DNA from: SHZI01 sp963698405
GTDB lineage: Bacteria; Pseudomonadota; Gammaproteobacteria; Steroidobacterales; GCA-2729495
Assembly: GCA_963698405.1 (NCBI GenBank)
Contig: CAVOQT010000010.1
Span: 62,001-126,000, forward strand
Reading direction: 5' to 3'
Length of the DNA: 64,000 nucleotides
Shown here: positions 56,469 to 64,000 of the stretch, one piece after another
Numbering within the stretch: the stretch's first letter is position 1
Layout of the letters: each line of letters begins with the position of its first letter
Program-made: the position numbers and the translations under genes
The notes under the pieces: model-generated
Told to the model about the DNA's origin: nothing
The model's input: only the letters and a program-made list of their open reading frames with translations
The model's database searches: none

Positions 56469-57422
56469 ATGTCCGAAACTGATCCGTCGGTACCGAAGTG
56501 CCCGGTGCTGCCCCCGGCACAGGCGCGCCGCGAGCCGCTGCCGTGGCAGCAGCCAAAGCCGGTGGAGGACGACAGCAGGGTGCCTGCCCAGCTGAAGGCC
56601 ATCATGGAGAGCCCGAGTTACTGCGAGGCAGACCAGGATCCGGACTTTCTGGATCTGGAAGAGATGCGGGGGCTTCGCCTGCAGGTTGACTACGCGAAGG
56701 CCGAGATGCTGCTGGCCCGGCATGGCATCACGCAGACCATCGTGGTCTTCGGCAGCACGCGCATCCCTGAGCCGGCAGCAGCGCGGCGCGCGCTTGAGGC
56801 CCGGCGTGCAGAACTGGCGGCTTGCCCCGCTGATGCAGAACGACAGCAGCGCGTACGCGTCGCTGAGCGGATCGTTGAGAAGAGCCGCTATTACGATGTG
56901 GCCCGCCAGTTCGGGCAGCTCGTGGCCCGGGCGGACAAGGGCAGGGACGGCTCCCATCTGGTGGTGCTGACCGGCGGTGGACCCGGCATCATGGAGGCGG
57001 CCAATCGCGGTGCCTTTGATGTCGGCGCGAAGTCAGTGGGCCTCAACATCAAGCTTCCTCATGAGCAGTTCCCTAATCCCTACATCACGCCGGATCTCTG
57101 CATACGTTTTCACTACTTCGCGCTGCGCAAGCTGCATTTCCTGCTGCGGGCGCGGGCTCTGGTGGTGTTCCCCGGCGGCTATGGCACCATGGACGAACTC
57201 TTCGAGACCCTGACTCTGGTGCAGACGCGAAAGATCAAGCCGGTGCCGGTGGTGCTGGTCGGCCGGGAATTCTGGAGTCGGGCTTTTGATCCGGATTTTC
57301 TGGTTGATGAAGGCGTGATCGACCCGGAAGACCGGGAGCTGTTCTGGTACGCCGAGTCGGCAGACGAAATCTGGCAGGGAATCCAGCGCTGGTACGAGGT
57401 TAATGGCGAAGCGCTGGGCTAA
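56469..57422 (+). CDS. LOG-family protein (TIGR00730-like)
   Basis: A 317-residue Rossmann-like protein with the LOG/lysine-decarboxylase-like motifs GGGPGIMEAANRGAF and PGGYGTMDELFETLTLVQ, and the nucleotide-binding start IVVFGSTRIPEP. Small LOG proteins are cytokinin riboside 5'-monophosphate phosphoribohydrolases; this longer form has an N-terminal extension (about 1-85) and related enzymes cleave purine nucleotides (PpnN type). Its exact substrate is unknown. It has a ribosome-binding site (GGGAGAG) before 56469 and follows ilvC by 51 bases. Confidence 0.85.
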   Translation: MSETDPSVPKCPVLPPAQARREPLPWQQPKPVEDDSRVPAQLKAIMESPSYCEADQDPDFLDLEEMRGLRLQVDYAKAEMLLARHGITQTIVVFGSTRIPEPAAARRALEARRAELAACPADAERQQRVRVAERIVEKSRYYDVARQFGQLVARADKGRDGSHLVVLTGGGPGIMEAANRGAFDVGAKSVGLNIKLPHEQFPNPYITPDLCIRFHYFALRKLHFLLRARALVVFPGGYGTMDELFETLTLVQTRKIKPVPVVLVGREFWSRAFDPDFLVDEGVIDPEDRELFWYAESADEIWQGIQRWYEVNGEALG

Positions 57423-57486
57423 AGACAATTCGCGCCTGTGTTGGGCCCGGGTTGATATCCAATAACACTTTTCCAGGGCTTTAAGC

Positions 57487-58680
57487 ATGAACCGGGATAC
57501 CGCAGTAAAGCTTGCGCAACAGGCCATCAAGGCCAAGAACAAGCGGCTCGTCGATGCCGTATTGAAGATCAGGACAGAGCGCGAAAAGACTCCCGTTGCC
57601 GATACGCCCGTTGAGCAGTTGCCGCTGATCGCAGTCACCTGTGCGACCGGCTGGGAGTGCTATGCGGTCGTCGAGGAGCTGACCAAAACACTGAAGTTTC
57701 GTGTGCGCGCCCTTTACCGTACCCCGGGCACGCAGGCGGCAGAGCGACTGGAAGCGCTGCTGAAGAAAACCGAGGCGAGTCACCCGGGCTTGCTGAGCCT
57801 GCATCCGGGCGTGGACATGAACTCCGAAGCCAAGCTGACTGAAGCATTTGCGGACTGTGCCGGTGTGGTGCTGTACGTGACTGCCAATACCAGCAAGGCG
57901 GGCAAGATCACCAATCATGGTAATGACCCGGCTGGCGGCCGTGCGGCAGTGATGCGTCAGGTACTGGCAGCGCTCGGTGCTCTCAAGGCCAACCCTTCGG
58001 TAAAGCATGTGATCACGCTGGTGTTCCCGCCCGACAAGGTGCATGGCATCGTCGACAATGCGCCGGAAGCGCCGTGGTGGATTCACCAGCGTCTGCGTAT
58101 TTCGGATTTCCTGCGCGGGCAGGGTGTGAACGTCACCTGCATCCATCGTCCCGCCTATTACTACGCAATGCACCGTGTGGACTACACGGCACAGACGCAG
58201 TTCCGTGGCGACTCCAGTCTCTCGAAAACCATGATCCGCGAGAACAATCTGCCCGGCATCAATGAGCCGGACTTTCTCGTCAACTGGGTGGATGTGCGCG
58301 ATGTCGGTAAATGGGTGGGCACCTGTTTTGAATATCCCGAAGTTTTCTCCAATCAGGATTTCTCGATCGCATCGTGCGCGCTGACCGGGCATCAGCTGGT
58401 TGAGATCGCGGAAAAAACCAACCAGCACGGGACAAAGTTCAAATACCGGCAGTTCCCGCCGTGGCTGATGAAGATGCTCAGCTTCTTCAAGGAAGAGGTG
58501 GTCTACCCCCTGCGTTATTCCCAGTGGTACAACGACCAGACCAACGGTTACGACTTTGCCTGCAACGATGATCTTGCGGATCTGGAAAAGATTCATCCCC
58601 TGTGGAGCTTCGAGAAAAAACTCGCCTCCTGGGGCATCACGGAGATCCGGCCCGGACGCTCGAGCGGTGCAGGATCCTGA
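57487..58680 (+). CDS. NmrA-like NAD(P)-binding protein
   Basis: A 397-residue protein with a Rossmann NAD(P)-binding domain (about 45-200) starting PLIAVTCATGWECYAVVEEL, close to the GxxGxxG of atypical short-chain dehydrogenases although the glycine pattern is degenerate (T-G-W-E-C). YVTANTSKAGK and RPAYYYAMHRVDY follow. NmrA-type proteins often sense redox or act as regulators without catalysis. The first 40 residues are charged and helical. A perfect palindrome follows the stop. Confidence 0.65.
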   Translation: MNRDTAVKLAQQAIKAKNKRLVDAVLKIRTEREKTPVADTPVEQLPLIAVTCATGWECYAVVEELTKTLKFRVRALYRTPGTQAAERLEALLKKTEASHPGLLSLHPGVDMNSEAKLTEAFADCAGVVLYVTANTSKAGKITNHGNDPAGGRAAVMRQVLAALGALKANPSVKHVITLVFPPDKVHGIVDNAPEAPWWIHQRLRISDFLRGQGVNVTCIHRPAYYYAMHRVDYTAQTQFRGDSSLSKTMIRENNLPGINEPDFLVNWVDVRDVGKWVGTCFEYPEVFSNQDFSIASCALTGHQLVEIAEKTNQHGTKFKYRQFPPWLMKMLSFFKEEVVYPLRYSQWYNDQTNGYDFACNDDLADLEKIHPLWSFEKKLASWGITEIRPGRSSGAGS

Positions 58681-58708
58681 TGCTTTAGCCATGCGCATGG
58701 CTAAAGCA
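58681..58708. repeat. perfect 28-bp palindrome
   Basis: Positions 58681-58694 and 58695-58708 are exact reverse complements with no spacer (left arm TGCTTTAGCCATGC). It begins immediately after the NmrA-like stop codon. There is no T-run after it, so it is not a typical intrinsic terminator. It may be an operator, a bidirectional hairpin or a repeat element; 24 bases further lies the next start codon. Confidence 0.7.
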
Positions 58709-58731
58709 TGGTTGTGGGAGTTGCGCTACTC

Positions 58732-59697
58732 ATGAATCAGACATTTGAAATCAGTGGTTTTGACGAAGCGGTAATCATCGTGCGGTCTGCCGAGCCGCAT
58801 CTGGCTTGCTGGCGGGATGTCGGTGGCTGGGTGCTGCAACAGCAGGGCGAGGTGGATGTACGTTTGTTGCGCGCCTGGGGGCTGCCGCAGGCTGTCGGCC
58901 AGGAATGGCGTCTCGGTCATCCGGATGGCAGTACCGGCCATGTACGGCTGATGCAGCTTCAGCATGCGGGCGCGCAGACTGATATGCGCCCCGACGATCA
59001 ATGCTGGGATACGGGCGGTATCTTCGATCTGAACGTGCGGGTGCGTGATGTCGCAGCGCAATCGGCTGCCTTGCATGCGCTGCACTGGCATGGCGCGTCG
59101 CCGCCGATCCGCTGGGATTTCGGTGGCCTGGTCGTAAAGGAATGGCTGACGCGTGGTCCCGACAATGTGCGTCTGGCATTGATTGAGCGTATCGAACCGC
59201 CGTTACCGGATGCCGATCAGCCGGAGGGTTTCGGACCGGTGTTCAACTCCAGTCAGATCGTGCGCGATATGGACGCAGCGCTGGCTTTTTACTGCGGCGT
59301 GCTGGGTTTTCAGCGCGCCGTCTCCTTCAAATCAGAGGCTTTTGCAGCTGCAGCAAACGTGCTGGGATTGCCGCCCGGGCTGGCGCCCCAAGCGGGTCTC
59401 GACCTGCATATCGTGCACCCGAAGGGCCTGAAGGAAGGTTCCATGGAAATCGTCAGTGTCACTGGCGCGGATGGCCTGGATCTGGCGGCTACGGCAACGC
59501 CGCCCAACTTCGGGATGGCCGTATTGCGTCACCATGTACGTGGGGTCAATGTGCTGGCAAGGCATCTGTCTCAGCATGGCTGGCCATTGGCGATGCCGCT
59601 GACACGTGTGATGCTTGCGCCATACGGTAAAGTGGATCTGCTGGCGGTCCGGGCGCCAGACGGCGCGTGGCTGGAGTTTTATGAGAATGCTGCCTGA
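58732..59697 (+). CDS. VOC (glyoxalase/bleomycin-resistance) superfamily protein
   Basis: A 321-residue protein made of two VOC modules: residues about 8-155 (degenerate: EAVIIVRSAEPHLACWRDVGG, FDLNVRVRDVAAQSAALHA) and 175-318 (FNSSQIVRDMDAALAFYCGVLGF, MAVLRHHVRGVNVLARHL, LLAVRAPDGAWLEFYE). Metal-ligand residues are present only in part, so substrate and activity are unknown. ATG 58732 is chosen because it has GGGAG upstream; ATG 58708 would place the start in the palindrome. Confidence 0.75.
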   Translation: MNQTFEISGFDEAVIIVRSAEPHLACWRDVGGWVLQQQGEVDVRLLRAWGLPQAVGQEWRLGHPDGSTGHVRLMQLQHAGAQTDMRPDDQCWDTGGIFDLNVRVRDVAAQSAALHALHWHGASPPIRWDFGGLVVKEWLTRGPDNVRLALIERIEPPLPDADQPEGFGPVFNSSQIVRDMDAALAFYCGVLGFQRAVSFKSEAFAAAANVLGLPPGLAPQAGLDLHIVHPKGLKEGSMEIVSVTGADGLDLAATATPPNFGMAVLRHHVRGVNVLARHLSQHGWPLAMPLTRVMLAPYGKVDLLAVRAPDGAWLEFYENAA

Positions 59698-59741
59698 GCA
59701 GCGCCTGCTGCAGGCATTGATTCATCTGACGGAGAAAGAGT

Positions 59742-60074
59742 ATGAGCACAGCATCCGGATCGACGGAGCAGATACGCGAAAAGCTGCTGGCGCTGCGCGC
59801 CGGGTTTCGTGACCGTATTGCGACCATTCATGCCCATGCGCGCAACCCGCTGGAATCGGATTCTTCCGAGCAGGCGGCCCAGCTCGGCAATATCGCCGTG
59901 GTATCCGCGCTGGAAGCTGAAGCCACTACCGAACTCGCAGCTATAGATGCGGCGCTGAGCCGGCTTGACGCCGGTACTTACGGTCGTTGCGCAAAATGCG
60001 GTGGACCGATCAATGCTGCCCGACTCGCTGCCCGGCCGGCTTCTACTCAATGCATGGAGTGCAAGCAGGACTGA
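59742..60074 (+). CDS. DksA/TraR-family zinc-finger protein
   Basis: A 110-residue protein with a helical N-terminal half (coiled-coil, about 8-75) and a C4-type zinc finger CAKCGGPINAARL...CMECK at the C-terminus. Family members bind the RNA polymerase secondary channel and, with ppGpp, alter stringent-response transcription. The acidic coiled-coil tip of DksA is not obvious (SDSSEQAAQ here), so it may be a diverged paralogue. It is followed by an exchanger gene 46 bases later. Confidence 0.85.
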   Translation: MSTASGSTEQIREKLLALRAGFRDRIATIHAHARNPLESDSSEQAAQLGNIAVVSALEAEATTELAAIDAALSRLDAGTYGRCAKCGGPINAARLAARPASTQCMECKQD

Positions 60075-60120
60075 CGCTGGTCATGTCTGGCAGCCGACTC
60101 AGGCGGCATGAACAGGCTGT

Positions 60121-61131
60121 GTGCATATGCTGATCTGGGCGGAATTCCTGCTATGCGCAGCGATGCTCGCTGTGGCTGGCGTCTATTTGTGCCGCTACGG
60201 TGATGCCATAGCCCGTGCCACGGGCATGGGTGGAACCTGGGTTGGTCTGATCCTGCTTGCCAGCGTTACCTCGTTGCCGGAGCTGGTGACCGGCATCAGT
60301 TCGGTGACCGGTGCAGACACACCGAACATTGCGATCGGGGATGTGCTCGGCAGCGCGGTGGTCAATCTCGCCCTGCTGGTGGTGCTCGACATCGTGCGCC
60401 GGACCGAGTCGGTATACCTGCTGATCGATCGCGGACACATCATTTCGGCTGCCTTCGGTGTCGCGTTGCTCGGCATCGTCGCCTTTGGCCTGTTGATCGA
60501 GCATATCGGCCAGCCAAACCCGATCGGGCATATCGGCTGGTCGTCACCGGTCATCATCATGGTGTACCTGTTCGGGATGCGTACGGTGTTTCAATACGAG
60601 AAGCGCCGCATGGCTAAATATCTGGGCACCACCGACCCGCGCGACACCAGCATCAATCTGGGTCAGGCCCTGCGGCGCTATGCGGTTGCGGCAATCGTGG
60701 TGCTGGTGGCTGGCGCCTGGTTGCCATTCGTCAGTGCTGAGCTGGCCGACAGCATGGGCTGGGGGCGTTCCTTCGTCGGCACCATCCTCGTCGCTGCAGC
60801 GACATCCATGCCGGAACTGGTGGTTACCATTACCGCAGTGCGCATGGGTGCGCTCGATATGGCCATCGGCGGGCTGTTGGGCAGCAACATGTTCGACGTG
60901 GCCATCGTGGCCATCGATGACGTTTTCTATCTTGCCGGACCGGTGTTGCGAGAAGTCTCCCTGGCGCATGCTTTTTCTGCCCTCTCGGCCATCATGATGA
61001 GCGGGATTTTCATCGTGGGGATGGTGTATCGCCCTTCCGGGCGGGTGTTGGGCACCGTGGGCTGGGCCAGTATCTTTCTGGCGCTGATCTTTGTGGCGAA
61101 CAGCATCGTGCTGTTTCTGTATGGCGGCTAG
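60121..61131 (+). CDS. calcium/sodium:cation exchanger (NCX family, YrbG-like)
   Basis: A 336-residue integral membrane protein with about ten helices in two inverted halves. The conserved alpha-repeats are seen: ASVTSLPELVTGISS and IGDVLGSAVVNLALL in the first half, AAATSMPELVVTITAVRMG and GGLLGSNMFDVAIVAIDD in the second, with the acidic ion-binding residues. It exchanges Ca2+ or other cations against Na+ or H+. The start is GTG 60121 or ATG 60127. Its stop is overlapped by the next gene, which begins at 61121. Confidence 0.9.
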   Translation: MHMLIWAEFLLCAAMLAVAGVYLCRYGDAIARATGMGGTWVGLILLASVTSLPELVTGISSVTGADTPNIAIGDVLGSAVVNLALLVVLDIVRRTESVYLLIDRGHIISAAFGVALLGIVAFGLLIEHIGQPNPIGHIGWSSPVIIMVYLFGMRTVFQYEKRRMAKYLGTTDPRDTSINLGQALRRYAVAAIVVLVAGAWLPFVSAELADSMGWGRSFVGTILVAAATSMPELVVTITAVRMGALDMAIGGLLGSNMFDVAIVAIDDVFYLAGPVLREVSLAHAFSALSAIMMSGIFIVGMVYRPSGRVLGTVGWASIFLALIFVANSIVLFLYGG

Positions 61132-62560
61132 GGACGCAACCGTCGGCTTGCCAGGAGCCGTGCTGGCACTGCTGTATGTGCTGCTCGCATGCCTGCCGAT
61201 GCTGGTCGGCTATGCGACCGGTGTTGAGACCTCCCGCCCGTTCAGCGAATTTGCGACCGCCCTGGGATTGACGACCGTCGCATTGCTGCATCTGCAGTTC
61301 CTGAGTTCCGGTCGCTACGAAAAGCTTTCCGGGCGCATCGGTATCGATCGCACCATGGGCTTTCATCGGGTGGCCGCCGGCACGCTGCTGATCTTCGCCA
61401 TCCTGCATCCGCTGAGCTACGTGGCAAGCGGTGTGCTCGACAATCCGATGCTGGCGTGGCACCGCCTGGTCGGCATGTTGACGAGCGCCCGGCTGCGCAC
61501 CGGAGTGCTCGCGCTTGCAGCCCTGATGATCATCGTTGTGCTGGCCGTGCTGCGCACCCGGTCGTGGTTCCGCTATGAGTCATGGCGTGCAACGCACGGG
61601 CCGCTGGCCATCATCGTTACCGTGTTGAGCCTGCATCACGCGCTGGCAAACGGGATTTACTCCGGTGAGTTTCCAGTACGTCTGGTGTGGCTGGTTCTGG
61701 TTTGCCTGGCTGGTACGGCTGTGGTGCTGGTCTATGTTCTGCGCCCGCGGCGCATGTGGCGTGAGGGCTGGCGTATCGAGCGCGTGACGCGCATCGGTGA
61801 GCGGGCGGTCGAGATGATCCTGCGCGGTCCGGTCGGTACGCTGTTGCGCTTCCGGGCGGGGCAGTTCCTCTGGCTGAGCATTGCGCCAAATCGTCCGCCC
61901 TTTCACGATCACCCCTTCTCGATCGCTTCAGCACCTGCAGAGCTGCCTCTGCTGCGTCTGGTAGTCGGTGAGGTCGGTGACTGTACGCGCAACTTTGCAG
62001 AGATCGCCGCCGGCACGCGGGTCGCCATCGACGGGCCGCATGGCAGCTTCGTGCTGCCGCCTGGCGACGGGCCGGTGCTGCTGATTGCCGGCGGTGTCGG
62101 GATCGCACCCATGCTCGGCATTCTGGCTGATGCAGTTGCGAGACAGGATCGGCGACCATTCCACCTGCTGTACGCTGCATGGAGCTTGCGCGCCATGGTT
62201 GATGTGCAGCGGCTTGATGCGCTGCGCGGGCAACTCGATCTGTCGATCAGTCTCATCGTCGATGAAGCGCCGTTCGATACGCTTGCCCAGCAAGGTCCGA
62301 TGAGTGCGCAGCATATCCAGGCGAGCCTTGCCGGCTACGCAATACACAGTGTGGTTGCCATGCTCTGCGGCCCTGGACGCATGATGGAAATCGCGGCTGA
62401 CAGCCTGCTGGATGCAGGTGTGAAGCAGGAGGCCATACACTACGAACGCTTCGACTTTGCCGCCGGCCAGGGGCGGATCGATCGCCGCCGCCGCCGGCAG
62501 GCACTGTCGATATTTCTGGCGCTCGTCGTGCTGATGGGCCTATTCAGTTTGCGTGGCTGA
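61121..62560 (+). CDS. ferric-reductase-like transmembrane flavoprotein
   Basis: A 479-residue inner-membrane protein. About six helices (residues 1-220) carry paired His (LLHLQFL, GFHRVAA, FAILHPLS, ATHGPLAIIV, LHHALANG), likely two b hemes as in NOX/ferric-reductase proteins. The cytoplasmic half has an FAD-binding domain (HDHPFSIASAP) and an NAD(P)-binding domain (LLIAGGVGIAPMLGI, MLCGPGRMMEIAADSLLDAGV). It would move electrons from NAD(P)H across the membrane to an acceptor. A final C-terminal helix (ALSIFLALVVLMGLF) is unusual. ATG 61121 overlaps the exchanger stop by 11 bases, implying coupling. Confidence 0.88.
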   Translation: MAARDATVGLPGAVLALLYVLLACLPMLVGYATGVETSRPFSEFATALGLTTVALLHLQFLSSGRYEKLSGRIGIDRTMGFHRVAAGTLLIFAILHPLSYVASGVLDNPMLAWHRLVGMLTSARLRTGVLALAALMIIVVLAVLRTRSWFRYESWRATHGPLAIIVTVLSLHHALANGIYSGEFPVRLVWLVLVCLAGTAVVLVYVLRPRRMWREGWRIERVTRIGERAVEMILRGPVGTLLRFRAGQFLWLSIAPNRPPFHDHPFSIASAPAELPLLRLVVGEVGDCTRNFAEIAAGTRVAIDGPHGSFVLPPGDGPVLLIAGGVGIAPMLGILADAVARQDRRPFHLLYAAWSLRAMVDVQRLDALRGQLDLSISLIVDEAPFDTLAQQGPMSAQHIQASLAGYAIHSVVAMLCGPGRMMEIAADSLLDAGVKQEAIHYERFDFAAGQGRIDRRRRRQALSIFLALVVLMGLFSLRG

Positions 62561-63472
62561 TGGTTCGCTCGTTGGCGATCTCATGTGGACGTCCAGCGGC
62601 GCCACGGCGACCAGTTCGATGGTCTGCGAGCCGAGGCGGACCTGTCCATTGGTCAGGTCAATGGCTTCCAGCAGCTTCTCGGTGATCAGGTCCTTGGTCA
62701 GGCGACGTTTCTTGTAGTCCACCACATAGCGCAGCGTGTACTCCACCCAGTTGTCGTTGGCCACCATGGTCACCATCGGGTCTACCCGGGCGTCCTCGAG
62801 CAGGTAGCGTTCCTTCATTTGCGTCCAGACGTCTTTCGAATCGCGGGCAAATTCACCGGTTACCTCTGCCAGCGCTTCGGAGAATATTTTTCTTGCCAGT
62901 ACCTGGTTGCTGCCATAGCGCACCGGGAGTATCAGTTCGTCCCACAGGAAGGGAAAGTCGGCTGAGTAGTTATAGACCGGTTCCTTGAAGATGAAGCTGT
63001 TGGCCACGCGGACGATCCGGCCATTGTAGGCATCGCCTCTGACCCAGCCGCCGCACTCCATCAGTGTGGTGCGCAGTACGCCGATATCGATGACGTCGCC
63101 CATGATGCCGCCGAGCTGAACGCGATCGCCGACCTGGTAGAAGCGGCCAAAGGACACTGCCACCCAGCCGGCAATGCTGGCGATCACTTCCTGCAGGGCA
63201 AAGGCGATGCCGGCACCAGCCACGCCGAAAGCGATCGTCAGGCTTGAGAGCTTGTCGCTGAAGACCAGTGACATCAGAAAGATGGCCAGCAGATAACCGA
63301 GCGCGGTCACTGCCTTGCGCATGTGGTAGCGTCGGCCACTGTCGCCGATGTAGTGCACCAGCATGCGGTGCAGGATCTGCACCGCGATGACCACGCCCAT
63401 GAGTAGCAGCAGGCTGGTCGCAATCCGCGCCATTACCGGATCCTGCAGCCATGTCTGAATTTTTTCGATCAT
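62540..63472 (-). CDS. MscS-family mechanosensitive channel
   Basis: A 310-residue channel with two to three N-terminal helices and the MscS pore and vestibule: LTIAFGVAGAGIAFALQEVIASIAGWVAV, FYQVGDRVQLGGIMGDVIDIGVLRTTLME and NSFIFKEPVYNYS. It opens on hypo-osmotic shock to release solutes. It overlaps the upstream MscS gene by four bases (63469-63472), so the two are translationally coupled, and its 3' end overlaps the flavoprotein gene by 21 bases on the opposite strand. Confidence 0.9.
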   Translation of the reverse strand: MIEKIQTWLQDPVMARIATSLLLLMGVVIAVQILHRMLVHYIGDSGRRYHMRKAVTALGYLLAIFLMSLVFSDKLSSLTIAFGVAGAGIAFALQEVIASIAGWVAVSFGRFYQVGDRVQLGGIMGDVIDIGVLRTTLMECGGWVRGDAYNGRIVRVANSFIFKEPVYNYSADFPFLWDELILPVRYGSNQVLARKIFSEALAEVTGEFARDSKDVWTQMKERYLLEDARVDPMVTMVANDNWVEYTLRYVVDYKKRRLTKDLITEKLLEAIDLTNGQVRLGSQTIELVAVAPLDVHMRSPTSEPSATQTE

Positions 63473-64000
63473 GATGTACGCCAGTCCCTGATATGCACAT
63501 CGCGCTGCGGGAAGGGGAAGATAATGCCTTCACGTGCGAAGCTGCGGTAAATCTCGCAGTTCAGCTCGTGCAGCACGAGCCCCCGCAATACCGGCTCCGC
63601 GATCCAGACCAGCAGTTCGAAACCGATGCTCGAATCGCTGAAGGTCCGCAGGCGTATCCGCGGTTCCGGATCGCGGCACACGTTGGGATGGTCTGCCGTG
63701 ATTTTCATCAGGCAGGCAATGACCTGATCGACGTCCGAGCCGTAGGCAACGCCCACCGGCACGCGCAGCCGGTATTTGACATGCGGGCCACCTGATTCGT
63801 TGACGATCTTGGCGCGTCCCATGATGCCGTTGGGAATGCTGATCTCCTCGTCATCACGGGTCAGCAGGCGCGTGCTGCGCAAACCAATATGCGTGACTTT
63901 GCCGCGTTCGCCGGAATCCAGCACGATGTAGTCGTCGATCCGGTATGGCTGGTCGACGAGAATGGCGACACCGGCAAACAGGTTGCCCAGTGTGTCCTGG
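63469..64000 (-). CDS. MscS-family mechanosensitive channel, 5' part outside window
   Basis: Only the C-terminal part (about 176 residues) is in the window. Starting at the edge it reads QDTLGNLFAGVAILVDQPYR, then IDDYIVLDSGERGKVTHIGLRSTRL and ISIPNGIMGRAKIVNESGG, the typical MscS beta domain, followed by the alpha/beta vestibule ending VHIRDWRTS. The start lies beyond 64000. It is paired with a second, distinct MscS gene downstream on the same strand. Confidence 0.9.
   Translation of the reverse strand, partial: QDTLGNLFAGVAILVDQPYRIDDYIVLDSGERGKVTHIGLRSTRLLTRDDEEISIPNGIMGRAKIVNESGGPHVKYRLRVPVGVAYGSDVDQVIACLMKITADHPNVCRDPEPRIRLRTFSDSSIGFELLVWIAEPVLRGLVLHELNCEIYRSFAREGIIFPFPQRDVHIRDWRTS

Overview
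The window looks like chromosome from a GC-rich Gammaproteobacterium. The family set supports this: Slt lytic transglycosylase, a PlpD-type patatin, a DcaP-like porin, MetA/MetY, IlvY/IlvC, Lrp, DksA/TraR and MscS. No rRNA, tRNA, CRISPR array or complete insertion sequence was seen. Genus-level placement is not possible from this evidence.

Layout. 1-7238 (-) is a cyclic beta-1,2-glucan synthase (NdvB/ChvB type) that runs off the left edge and is cut by at least 15 frameshifts. 7.4-11.1 kb holds a decayed tyrosine-recombinase-like gene, a Crp/Fnr regulator, two DUF4398-type lipoproteins (one with an OmpA domain) ending in a clear terminator, and an AbrB-Doc toxin-antitoxin pair with a palindromic operator candidate. 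11.3-19.0 kb is a four-gene signalling operon: TonB-dependent receptor, YfiR-like protein, hybrid histidine kinase, and REC-GGDEF-EAL protein. An OmpR-type two-component pair follows. 21-32.3 kb is envelope-related: Slt, a dehalogenase-like hydrolase lacking the expected catalytic His, a PlpD-like patatin, AsmA, a DcaP-like porin and a small outer-membrane protein. 32.3-38.5 kb is amino-acid metabolism (metA, metY, lrp, leuA), then an Asp-box protein and a MoaD/ThiS-like protein.

39.3-54.3 kb contains the most interesting region. An FAD/4Fe-4S oxidoreductase (-) diverges from a plus-strand run of six genes: a histidine-rich membrane protein, a 21-heme cytochrome, a 5-heme cytochrome, a SPOR-TPR-beta-barrel outer-membrane protein, an unknown lipoprotein and a very large multiheme lipoprotein (26 CxxCH plus one CX4CH, built on a 56-residue two-heme repeat). 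Together they look like an electron conduit from the cytoplasmic NAD(P)H pool through the periplasm to the cell surface, comparable in logic to porin-cytochrome systems such as MtrCAB but with unfamiliar components. Function and direction of electron flow are inferred.

54.4-64 kb is mostly housekeeping: ilvY/ilvC, a LOG-family protein, an NmrA-like protein, a glyoxalase-fold protein, a DksA/TraR zinc finger, a Ca2+/Na+ exchanger, a ferric-reductase-like flavoprotein and two MscS channels.

Frameshifts are concentrated in 1-7.2, 40.9-43.7 and 53.5-54.5 kb, with one at about 38.42 kb. Peptides between them are well conserved and lack internal stops, so uncorrected sequence errors are at least as likely as gene decay.
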